A stretch of DNA of 64,000 nucleotides, taken from positions 46,948,175-47,012,174 of the forward strand of contig OX381705.1 of NCBI GenBank assembly GCA_947462335.1. Direction: 5' to 3'. The translations under genes and the position numbers were made by a program. Within the stretch, counting starts at the first letter, position 1, and each line of letters opens with the position of its first letter. The DNA comes from Harmothoe impar (Eukaryota > Annelida > Polychaeta > Phyllodocida > Polynoidae). The notes below the pieces were generated by a model that did no database searches, had not been told where the DNA came from, and was given only the letters and a program-made list of their open reading frames with translations. Shown piece after piece: positions 47,301 to 57,000 of this stretch.

Positions 47301-50126
47301 GTAGTTAGAATAGGGTGGGCGAGAGAGGAAGTTTTTAGGAAGAACAAGTTTAAGTTCAATATATCAAGGAAATCAATGACAGGACCGATGGGAGTGCAAT
47401 AACACAGTGCCTCTTTTTTTGCCTTTCATCTACGGTCACTTTACTATCGTCTGGGATCATCTTTATGCTTTTCCTTTTCACATTAAATGCCACTACATTC
47501 AGTTTTTTAAATAAGTAACATAATTCTAATTCGGGTGAGGGACTGCATGCATTACCTTCCTCAGCTGCATTACTTCTTATATTGCAGACAGAATCCGTTC
47601 TGACCGTGGCACCCTTTCTCCCTAAGATGACAAAAGCTGAACTTCATTCCGTTTTAAGTTGTGGATTTTCTACCATTTCTGGTGGAGTATTGGCAATTTA
47701 CATCTCATTTGGGGTGAGTGTTGAAAGACTTTTGATCTGCTATTAAACCAAGGAATTAATATACAAAGCGGAAGTGTACAACTTTTATACTATACAACCA
47801 CAACATTTAGTCCTGCAAATCACAAAAACGAATGATGTCTAACACAAGAAAATGGTTAATGATAGCAATTGCAATGTTATTTTATAGCTTAATTTTGGGC
47901 CGTTTTAACTGATAATGTATATATTTGCTTCTCTTCCCCAGGTGTCCCCCAGCCACCTGGTGACGGCGTCTGTCATGTCTGCCCCTGCAGCTCTGGCAGT
48001 TTCTCGGATACTACTTCCTGAGACAGAGGAGAGCAAGGTGGCCCTAGCAAAGGACATCGTTTTTGAAAAAACGTGAGTGAACTTATACTTATTAAGGCCA
48101 GATCAAAAAGAAAAGTTGGTCTATGGATTTCGCACACCTTAATTTCAGAAACGGAGATGTATTTCTTTGAATCCTAAAAGGATTTCACTTGCCTCAGTTT
48201 TCTTTTTTAAACTGAGAATTTATCTGTTCAAAACTTCTCCTATTGATTTCCCCCAGACCAACTATTTTTTGTCATGGACTCACAAAGAACTTATGTTGTA
48301 GGCTGGGTATGAAAAAGAATTTGTCGCTCGCTCTACTTTTCCATCTACAAAATCCATTGACAAAAATATATTCTTAAAAAAACAAAAATGATTTTCGCTG
48401 CTCGCACCATTTTTTAAAATAGTGAAATCCATTGACCAATTCTTTTTTGGTGTGGCTTAGGCTATAGTTTGTTTTCGCAGTTACAAGTGTATTAGGTCTA
48501 CAGGAAGCTGAATGCTCTGGCATATCAGTAATTAATTCAGAATTGCTGTCTTACTTTCAGAGAAGACCAGAATATCGTGGAGGCTGCATCTCGTGGCGCC
48601 TCAGGCTGTATCCGTGTTGTGGGCTACATCCTCTCCAACATGATCGCCTTCACGGCCGGGGTGGAGTTCCTCAACCTGACCCTCTCCTGGTTTGGTGCAA
48701 GAGCAGGCATTGCAGGACTCACATTTCAGGTTAACGTTACACTATAACTTGAGCTCCTGTTGAGATTTAAATGTAATTCTTCATTCACTCTCAATTGCCG
48801 TTACATATTGTGCTGGCAGAACACTCTTGATTTACTCTTGGCTTAAACATACTCTGGGAATGGCTTATTGCATTACCACCTAGGCCTTTCTGATACTGAC
48901 TCGTTGCAAAGGACTTCATTATTACAATAATGTAAAATTCAAGATTAAGATATTTAATTAAAAGGGGCATGAAACCTCATGACATGGGGTATGGGCATTT
49001 CTTAAGATTATTTTTAAGGGACATGGAAAATTACAGGTTAAAGAAAAAAGTACCAGAGCACATGGGGACAAGGCTATACATGTCTGAAAATACAGATTAT
49101 AATACTGCCTCAGAGAAAGACTACTTGTGAAGAAACAACTCTCATTTCTGCCTTGACACTTTCAGAAAGTATGTGGGTGGATATTGTGGCCAGTGGCCTT
49201 TCTTCTCGGAGTGGACACTGTCGACTGCGGACAGGCAGGCCAGCTTATAGCATCAGCCATAGTACTCAACTCGTTCTTCTCCTTCATAGAACTGGGTCAA
49301 CTCACCAAGAACAGGCAGAATGGCATCAAACCTGCCCTTAGTGTAAGTCCTGCAACCCTAAGTTGAAATTAATTATCATATTTGTGGCGACATTAGATTT
49401 AATGACATTGTCCCAATGTGACTACCCTTCCTCCTATTTTCATTATTCCTTCTTGATGTCTTACTTAAATCCATCGTACTCTTAGACAGATAAGACAGTT
49501 ACATGAAATATGAAAGAACATTTTGCAGCTGTTTACATTGTAATATTATAATTCTGCTATAATTGCAGGTTCGCAGTGAGGCCATTGTAATATATGCTGT
49601 GTGTAACTTTGCAAACTTTGGTTCTATTGGAATGAATTTGGGCTCCCTGGGTGCTATGGCTCCTGATCGGAGGGCAGATCTGGCTAATGTAGCTCTCAGG
49701 GCTCTGGTCGCTGGTAACATGGCATCCTTCATGACAGCTTGTATATCAGGTGGGTGTATCAAGGATTTTACCATTACAGTCATTCTGGTGACATTATGCG
49801 TTGGGAATGTTCACTAGATGTTGTATTTGGGCAAAAGGTCCCCATCGGCCTTGAATTCTTGATAATCTCTTATCTTGATGGGACAAATAAATTTAAACAC
49901 CGTCCTCCACACAATGAAAATATGTTTTGGGGGGTTGCAGGTATCACCCATATCAGTCTTATCAATTACCATATAATTTTGAATACACTAGAATACCTAA
50001 CATGACATCCCCCAGCATGGCCCAATGTGCCGTTATCTTGCGACCACCATCATCTAGCAATAAGCATCATCATCCTCTCAGAACGTCTATGGTAATCTAT
50101 TTTCAGGCCTGTTGTTTGATGGTTGA
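44320..50126 (+). CDS. Concentrative nucleoside transporter (SLC28/CNT family), 10 exons
   Basis: Exons 44320-44624, 46157-46298, 46636-46827, 47091-47252, 47588-47713, 47942-48072, 48561-48729, 49166-49342, 49569-49749 and 50107-50126 (TGA) join in frame to 534 residues. The ATG lies eight bases after an acceptor-like cag, so an upstream non-coding exon is likely. Seen in order: N-terminal transmembrane helices (GIVFVILYSAYYGYALYYDF, LLILTTLGMVFIILHII); LGEQVATFLTY and FVFGEKF; hairpin-1 region MGTGTIESFVAASNIFLGPT-E-S; STISGGVLAIYISFGVSPSH; SVMSAPAALAVSRILLPE; and, in hairpin 2, CNFANFGSIGMNLGSLGAMAPDRRADL; end TACISGLLFDG. CNTs couple nucleoside uptake to Na+ or H+ at the plasma membrane. 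The usual NEFVAY motif reads NSFFSF here, and the QTE of hairpin 1 reads PTE, so substrate preference may differ. The protein is shorter than human CNTs (about 650-690), mainly at the termini. Confidence 0.9.
44801..45869. mobile_element. 1.07-kb TTAA-flanked non-autonomous DNA transposon
   Basis: TTAA plus 16-bp inverted repeats: ttaaagaccacatccggagg (44801-44820) is the exact reverse complement of 45850-45869. TTAA as target-site duplication is typical of piggyBac and Kolobok transposons. The interior has no transposase. It is in the first traced intron of the transporter gene. A piece of another repeat (gtggtctatggatttc, 44751-44766) sits just to its left and recurs at 48118-48133. Confidence 0.85.
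48092..48459. repeat. Fold-back repeat in a transporter intron
   Basis: The left arm (taaggccagatcaaaaagaa, then gttggtctatggatttc) is imperfectly complementary to the right arm (gaaatccattgaccaattct, then gtgtggctta). A further internal pair (tacaaaatccattgacaaaa near 48345) suggests layered copies. Related to the fragment at 44725-44785. Confidence 0.7.
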
Positions 50127-50642
50127 TCCAGAGCTATTCATCAAATCACGAGGAGAGCCCGAAGATAGACACCAGACGGGATGAGAAGGATTATCCCACC
50201 ACTGTGCCAGGATAGATGGATCATCTTTAAAATTATATTAATTTTATGATATTCCAATATATTTATGCAACTGTTATAAGTGCATGCTGCATGCATATAT
50301 TTTGTTGTTGTGCATTTGTATATCTTAATAGATAAAAAAGAATCAATCTTAAGTCTGTTTTGACTTTTCAGTATCAACTGTGATAAAAAGAGAATTTATG
50401 AAGTTAAGTGAACTCACTAAATGATGGATATATCGGCTTAGGTGCTTAATCCCCGCCCCAACAGAAAGCTACTTCCTACGCCCTAGACACGTAGCATACA
50501 TTCAACAGATTTATTCCTATATGAACAGGATACTTTAGTACATACCAGTGTCATAATGTATTTTTTCGTGTCTTTGCCTTCAAATAAGAAAGTCTACAAA
50601 CGGTAGAACACATGGGAAAATGGCAGGAGGAGGTTGTAACTA

Positions 50643-50648
50643 AATAAA
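50643..50648 (+). terminator. Candidate polyadenylation signal of the transporter gene
   Basis: The AATAAA word lies about 520 bp after the stop codon. It is the first clear one on the plus strand in the presumed 3' UTR; use is not proven. Confidence 0.4.
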
Positions 50649-50682
50649 TACCGGTCCTTTGAGTGAATGTCCATTTACAACC

Positions 50683-51627
50683 CTAGTAGCAAACATATAA
50701 AAAGGTTTTTGCAAGTGTGGCCTGGAGTGGGCTAACCAACGGGTGTTGGGCTTTGGTGTGGCCCCGTGCGGGCTGCCCATGATGGGCGCAGATTGGGTTT
50801 TGGACGGGCTGCCCACCTTGGGCTCAGATCGTTTTTTGGATCCATGGGCTGAAAGCAGGCTCAGGTCGGTTTTTGGACGGGCTGTTTACTTTGGGACCTT
50901 ACAATGGTGCATAGTGTTTACACTGGATAGCTGCTTAGAAAACCTCCTTTCCATCATTCAAATATATACTCTACCTCATTTTCAAACTGTGAGAACATCT
51001 GTTTATTGTTTCCTATTCTACAGCACGTTAACCTTTTCTTGTATTATTATGTAATGTCAATTTCATCTGTCTTTGTTAGAAAACTCTATATTTTGTATAG
51101 TAGTGGCATCTGGTGTAACTGATCAGAGGTACTAGACCAGTTTGTCCTGTCCGAACCCAACCTCGGCCCAAATCAGGCGGCCCACTTTGAAACTGATCTG
51201 AGCCCGAAATGGAGAGCCTGATCAGTGCCACACTTAAGCCCATCTTCCCAACATGAAACCAAAACGGGCAGCCCGCTTTGAAACTGATCTGAGCCCAAAT
51301 CAGGCAGCCTGCTTTGAAACTGATGTGAGCCAAAATCGGGCAGCCTGCTTTGAAACTGATTTGAGCCCAAAAAAGGGAGCTCAATCAGAGCCACACTTCA
51401 GCGCAGCCATCTGCCCAAAATGAAACCAAAACGGGCAGCCCACTTTGAAACCGATCTGAGCCCAAATCGGGCAGCCTGCTTTAAACTGATCTGAGCCCAA
51501 ATTTGGTAGGCTGGTCAGGGCCACAATCCAGCCATCTGCCTAACATGAAACCCAGCTGAATTTTGCCCAACTTTAAACAGCCAATCCAAGCTAAAACCAA
51601 ATTAGCCCTGTGTGGGCTCGCTACTAG
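50683..51627. repeat. Fold-back repeat with 'gggctgcccactttg' units
   Basis: The left part (50735-50900) repeats gggctgcccac and ttgggctcagatc words; the right part (51170-51600) holds about six copies in the opposite strand form (gggcagcccgctttgaaact, gatctgagcccaaatc). The ends (ctagtagc and gctactag) are inverted. A related piece lies at 59604-59720. Open frames here, such as 51076-51384 on the minus strand, are translations of the repeat. Confidence 0.75.
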
Positions 51628-51633
51628 CTAGGG

Positions 51634-52833
51634 AAGCTAAAAGAAATACACAGTTGATTCAACAATGTTGCCAGTGAGTATAATACATTAATGCACGAGC
51701 AATTCAAAACAACTACAAACAATAACCGTCGTAGTGTGGCATTTCAATGACAATAACTATCTACAGAAGGTCTAGATATCAAAAAGACGTTAGCTGGCTC
51801 CTGTCATATTTGCGATCGTCTTCGTATAAACCGTACCATTTCAGTGTTATATTTTCTTTTCATCTTCCTTTATTTTGTACTCACATCATCATCCTGTACA
51901 TTTTTAGTTGATTCATGTTAAAAACAGTAGTGTAACCCTCCAGCTTATGTTGATATCATACCCTGAGCAGTAGACCCTACATACTGAGCTGCTCCCCCAC
52001 CCTGATATCAGCCAAATAACCTCTAGATGTAACTCAGTTACTCAGTATGCCAACATTGCAGGTTAATTCATTCCGCCGCCACTCTAATCTCCACAGACAT
52101 CATGTCGGCCAGAGTCCCGGACGTCAAAATGAATACTGTACGTGAGCAGAATATCACATAGACTAAGTATAGGACGTCAGCTGTAGGCTACAGTTTATCC
52201 CCTACAATGTTTACTAGGGACTGACATTTCTAATGGCACTTGCCAACAATTGATGACCATATTTACGTTCACTACAGATGCATACACAGAGTTGATCTAG
52301 AAATAGAGGTAGATCTTGTTTTAAATTATGCATAATCCCTGTTCACTCAGTGCTGTAGTCGAGATGCTTTAGAGAGCTAGCTTTAGCTAGTAAGGTATGG
52401 GCAGATCTCTTCAAAATGAACACACATGTCAAGGCCTAGCCTTCTCCTCCCGCCCTCATTCTAGACACATCAGGGCGGTGGGTTTAGATTAGAATGAACC
52501 CCTTGTGATATGTAAACTGACTGGACGTTTAATGTGTTAGTCTTACACTGGTGAGTATGGAAAGAGTAATATGTACTGGAGGAGACCCCCTGGTACCCTC
52601 TTGGGTCCTGCTTTGTACAATGATAGATATTGGTTTCTTAGGGAATTGACATGTACTTTATATGTATATATATCCGTATTTACCTGTTTACAACAGTGAC
52701 CTGCCAGTGATATAATAAGAGAACAATTACCCTCATTTACAGTTTAATAATTTACATATGTGTATTCTTCTTTTAATATCATAATCCTACCGGAGAGGGC
52801 CATTATTGTCATATGGATGTTCACTTATAATGC
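51634..52833. other. Intergenic DNA without a recognised gene
   Basis: No convincing exon, RNA gene or repeat was seen in this stretch. Confidence 0.5.
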
Positions 52834-53286
52834 ACCGTATTTACCCGTGTAGGCCTATAAGCTTGGCCCTGTATATAAGCCTGCCCCGTGCATAAGCCTT
52901 GGGGAAAGGTGTGCTGTACATGTATAAGCCGGTTCCCGAGTATAAGCCCGGGGGTATGTATTCAATAAAATTCATATTTCAAGACATCACCCCACTTCTA
53001 GTTGGAGTATCAACATAATTTCTTCAGCCATGTAATTACCCCTTTTTACCTCATCTTTGTCTACACTCATTTTAAAGAGTAATCATTTTGGAAATCTTGG
53101 AATCAATGTGTTGAAACTAAAGACAAATATAGAAATTATGAGAAGGTATCAGAGTGTTTCCTCAGGTATAGGGATATAGGCCTTCCCCGTGTATAAGCCG
53201 GTCCCATGTATAGACCGGTCAGTTTGCTACCTAGTGCGTGTATTCCGCACTAGCAGGATGCAGTGATTCTCCCTTGTGATACCTAA

Positions 53287-53666
53287 AGCTGAAGCTGGTT
53301 CCTAACCAGTCCAAAATAGACAGTTTTAGGGGTCATACATCTTTGAATGATTGGTAGTTGAATATCCCTTATGTCAGCTGTCCGGATTGGGGGAGTGGTT
53401 GGGGGAGTGGATCTATATTTATCCTGTGTAAAGGACCTTTACAAACAAATTGTATACTGTAATAAATTTTGACCTACCAAAAATACATTTTAAATTGTGA
53501 GTTAACAAAATAGCCTCGACATGACCCATGGAGTAGTAGGCCTGTCTCCTAACCATTCCCCCAATTTGAAGGGATGACATAATAAGGACCCACAATAGAG
53601 GTGTATAACTGAAAGGTCTATGGCCCCTAAAACTCCATTCGGTCATGACAGGAACCAGCTTCAGCT
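53287..53666. repeat. Fold-back copy A (short) with degenerate tRNA-like arms
   Basis: Both ends carry agctgaagctggttcc in inverted orientation, followed by ttttaggggtcat. The arms contain gggggagtggtt (53393 onwards) and its complement (aaccattcccccaat near 53552-53566), remnants of the tRNA-like module that is better preserved in copy B. Confidence 0.75.
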
Positions 53667-53679
53667 AACCATCTTGCTG

Positions 53680-53802
53680 CTATAGTTAGCAGAGGAAACA
53701 GCACTGGTACCAGACAAAATGGCGCTATTCCGCATTAGCTAGATGATCACTGTACAGCGCCATCTTGTCTGGTACCAGTGCTCTTTCCTCTACTAACTAT
53801 AG
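53680..53802. repeat. Palindromic element with ~45-bp arms
   Basis: The left arm begins ctatagttagcagaggaaac and continues to agacaaaatggcgct; the right arm is its near-complement, agcgccatcttgtctggtac... to ctaactatag. The centre is about 30 bp. It lies between fold-back copies A and B. Confidence 0.85.
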
Positions 53803-53919
53803 AAGCCTGCTGATTAGCTGAAGCTGGTTCCTGTCATGACCAAAATTTGTTGTTTTAGGGGTCATAAACCTTTCAAGTATAGGCCTCTATTGAGGGTCCT
53901 TAGGTCACCTGTTCAGATT

Positions 53920-53978
53920 GGGGGAGTGGTTAGGACTCTGACCTACCAATCCATGCATCATGGGTTCAAATCCATGTC
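53920..53978 (+). other. tRNA-like module (Pol III promoter-like)
   Basis: gggggagtggttaggactct is followed by an anticodon-arm-like stretch and gggttcaaatccatg. The last includes ggttcaaatcc, one base from the B-box consensus GGTTCGANTCC, and the first has an A-box-like tggttaggactctg. It resembles the head of a tRNA-derived SINE. A true tRNA is unlikely because no full acceptor stem closes. Confidence 0.65.
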
Positions 53979-54172
53979 AAGGCTATTTTGTTCACACACA
54001 ATTTTAAAATGTATTTTGGTAGGTCAAAAATTGCGATAGTATAAAACTCAGTTGTAAAGATCCTTAACACCTAAAATATAAGATCTAAAATGGTTTTGTT
54101 TTGTTGCATTGGGTTTACTTTGTAAACAATATTACTGTTTCTTACTAACTATAAAAAAAAAATGTTGCCTTG

Positions 54173-54234
54173 TCATGGATTTGAACTTATTACCCCTGGA
54201 TTGATTGGCTAGTGTCCTAACCACTCCCCCAATG
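54173..54234 (-). other. Third tRNA-like module, minus strand
   Basis: The reverse strand reads ttgggggagtggttaggaca and ends aagttcaaatccatgac. It is more diverged in the middle. It lies in the centre of copy B, so it probably derives from another inserted copy. Confidence 0.6.
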
Positions 54235-54403
54235 CAACCAGGTGGCATGAGAAATATTCAAATACAACTGATTCAAAACCATTTTAGATTACACTATAAA
54301 TATTTATCTTGTGTAAAGGATCTTAAAAACCGTATTGTATACTATCACAATTTTTGACCTACCAAAAATACATATTAAAATTATGTGTGAACAAAAAAGC
54401 CTA

Positions 54404-54465
54404 GACATGGATTTGAACTCATGACCCATTGATTGGTAGGCCAGAGTCCTAACCACTCCCCCAAT
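54404..54465 (-). other. tRNA-like module, minus strand
   Basis: The reverse strand reads attgggggagtggttaggac and ends with gagttcaaatccatgtc, closely matching the plus-strand module at 53920-53978. It forms the opposite arm of fold-back copy B. Confidence 0.65.
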
Positions 54466-54672
54466 CTGAACAGATGACCTAAGGACCCACAATAGAGGGC
54501 TATAACTGAAAGGTTTATCACCCCTAAAACTCAGATTTTGGACATGACAGGAACCAGCTTCAGCTAAAGGTCTCACAAGGTAGATTTACTGCATCCTGCT
54601 AGTGCCCTATACAGTGATCATCTAGCTAATGCGGAATAATTAAGCCCGGGCTTATTCACGGGGAAATACAGT

Positions 54673-56735
54673 AGATCTACGCAGTTCCAAGACTGATCAG
54701 ACCAAATCTAGAGGGCAATTGCACAACAACTACCTGCATTAGCATCTAATTTGTTAGGACAAGTCATGAAGAATCTTGTCCAAGGATTGGGGTTTCATTT
54801 ACACACAAAATAGTGTTCACAATTCGTGTCAGTCAGCAAAGGGGACATTGTAATGTAAGACACGCCCATTCCCGAAGGTTGATTAAACATTTACTCCGCA
54901 CCTTGAATGTGATCCCTACCACTTGTGTATACTCCGCGTGAACTTGAGATCCCCATGGGTCCGGGTTTATCAAGTGGCAACCGACTAAATTTGTTATTAT
55001 CGTACATACCTTCATACCTAAATCTAACTCTATGGCTGATCGGCAACTATAGCAAATGGAAACGATTTTGGCGGTCTATTTTTCATTTTGAATTGGTTTA
55101 TTTGGGTAAATGTTGCAATTATTAGGAATGCATTAAACCTAGCATATGTGTGTTGTATACCTATTCATAATTGTATTATTTACCCAAATAAAACACTTGA
55201 ACATAGATAATCATAGATTCATGCAGCAAAGAGCACAGTATTTCATTAAGAACAGAGTTTAAATGAGGTAGTGCGTGTGGTATTCTGAATCACATTGTAT
55301 ACATATACCAGTGTAGTGCAACAGAGACCAAATCTTTTTTTCTTATCAAGCAGAATTACCAGATTACCAGATCTCCGTTTCAGGGTATGTGTTTGGAGAA
55401 AGACCGATCTCTCCCTCGAGATTTTAATAGTTGCACTTGTCCGCTCCATTTTCTAAGTAGGGCTTGTTGAATAAGTTGTCGTGACGAGCGACCTAGATGA
55501 GCACTTGTGGCATTTTAATGCGTCCCCCCTGGGTTACATTCAAATTTTGCCTCCCAGATTTAGTCTTAAAACGTTTCAGAGCAAAGGATTACCTAAAGAT
55601 ACCTGAACGCATGTCCAAATATGAGTACATAAAATGTGCGTTTACAATACATACACAGTAGGGTGCACGCGCTTCTGAAATGTGTGGTTGTCATTTGTAG
55701 CCTATGGTAATGTTCACGATCTATGTCAGGAAAACCCTGGTTTGTAATGGTTTACTAGGACCTCTGTACTAGTACGGCAAACATTTCAGTGTGTTAGTGT
55801 ATTATTTTCATATATGATATTCACATACAAATATATCTGATTGAGTTTTGATAGCGGTGCATTTCAGTTTTACCAGGTATCACACTGTTGGTTATTAGAA
55901 TTGTACATTAACGCTTTAAAAAGGAGTGTCCGCAGGGCGAGGTGGCCACATTAGAGGGGTGGCCGCATTAGTGGGATTTTCATCTTTTTTTAATTTGCAT
56001 TAGAATGTAGGGGGGAATAGTTGTTTTCTCCAAAATGGCCGTTTTTTATGGCGTGGCCCTAGTAGATGGGTGGCCGTTAGGAAGGAGTTAACTGTACATT
56101 TGATGCAGGCAGGCCAGTTTTACATTATGAAGGGGGTTTCCTTAAACGGATATAAACCAATCTGCCGCCTTACGGTAAAGGACCAGCGGCTGGGCAGCTA
56201 GAATGGTGTCCTTTCAACACCTTTATGATGGGCTTTTAGAAATGATATATACTTCCCCATGGGTCATCCCCAAATCAATACAATCCAGGGGATGACTGCA
56301 CACAGCTATCCAAAGTATCAGCTGTATACCATTGATCTGCAGATAGAAGCGTACTAGAAGAGATTTTTAGGGGAGAGGTGATTCAAAGGGCATCGACTTC
56401 TTGAGAATGGAGAACTTCTATATATTGATCAGTGATTTACGGAACGTCTATTCGCCTAAAGGTATATCGATTTAACAGCAGGGACTCTGAATGCTGTATA
56501 AAAGCCTCCTACTGACAAAAAAAACACGACATTCTGCCTCTCCCATGTAACTATACATCTGTAATATTATAGGCAGAATATGAAAACAGCCACCACTTTC
56601 AATTTACATGTTAGTTCAAGTACCAACGATTCAGTGTCTTCTGCCGAAGGGACCAATCCCCGAATATCATAGAGACGCGGCCCATAATGAGTTCCGCGTA
56701 CGTCATGTAAGGCTGTGTCTCACGACCTTGGGCCA
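54673..56735. other. Intergenic DNA without a recognised gene
   Basis: No convincing coding sequence. A 'ggtggccgcattag'-like repeat occurs near 55940-56080 in three variants, and nothing else was identified. Confidence 0.45.
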
Positions 56736-57000
56736 ATGTATTTGTCTTTGACCGGGTGCCAGCTCTGACCGGGTGCCAGCTCTGACCGGGTGTCAGCTCT
56801 GACCGGCCTGAATAAAAACGGGTTATTTAGGGCAGATGGAGATAGAATTTGGCTGAAAAGGTTAATGGATGTTATAACTCTTTAGACTAGTCATTAGTTG
56901 CCCATTTTTATCATCATTTGCCCTAAATAACCTGTTTTTATTCAGGTCGGTCAGAGCTGGCACCCGGTCAGAGCTGGCACCCAGTCAGAGACAAAAACAT
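56736..57000. mobile_element. 265-bp MITE with subterminal 17-bp repeats
   Basis: Inverted ends atgtatttgtctttgaccgg and its near-complement to 57000. The left arm contains three to four tandem gaccgggtgccagctct units and the right arm two to three copies in reverse, followed on each side by cctgaataaaaacgggttat or its complement. No coding capacity. Confidence 0.85.

Larger units (their letters stand above)
53816..54565. repeat. Fold-back copy B (long) with tRNA-like modules
   Basis: 750 bp with inverted ends and arms of about 240 bp. It contains one forward (53920-53978) and two reverse (54173-54234, 54404-54465) tRNA-like sequences. The centre (54080-54300) holds another inverted pair (aaaatggttttg and caaaaccatttt). 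Confidence 0.8.
52834..54672. mobile_element. 1.84-kb nested inverted-repeat structure
   Basis: Outer ends accgtatttacccgtgtagg...ataagc (from 52834) and gggcttattcacggggaaatacagt (to 54672) are inverted repeats of the 'CCCGTGTATAAGCC' family; extra copies of that word lie at 52880-52945 and 53170-53215. Inside are two related fold-backs (53287-53666 and 53816-54565) with ends agctgaagctggttcct and aggaaccagcttcagct, and between them a separate palindrome (53680-53802). The nesting suggests successive insertions. No transposase is encoded. Confidence 0.7.

Noticed and set aside
51076..51394. Two frames with repeated 'SFKAGCP' or 'QFQSRLPDLGS' units
   Set aside because: Translations of the gggcagcccgctttg DNA repeat.
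53920..53978. Genuine tRNA gene
   Set aside because: A- and B-box-like words are present, but no complete acceptor stem and no clear anticodon arm were found, and the copies sit inside repeats.
53419..54576. Three similar 67-90 codon frames (RGHKPFSYxPLLWVL type)
   Set aside because: They look like a protein family, but they are translations of the fold-back/tRNA-like repeat in both orientations and have no start or splice context.
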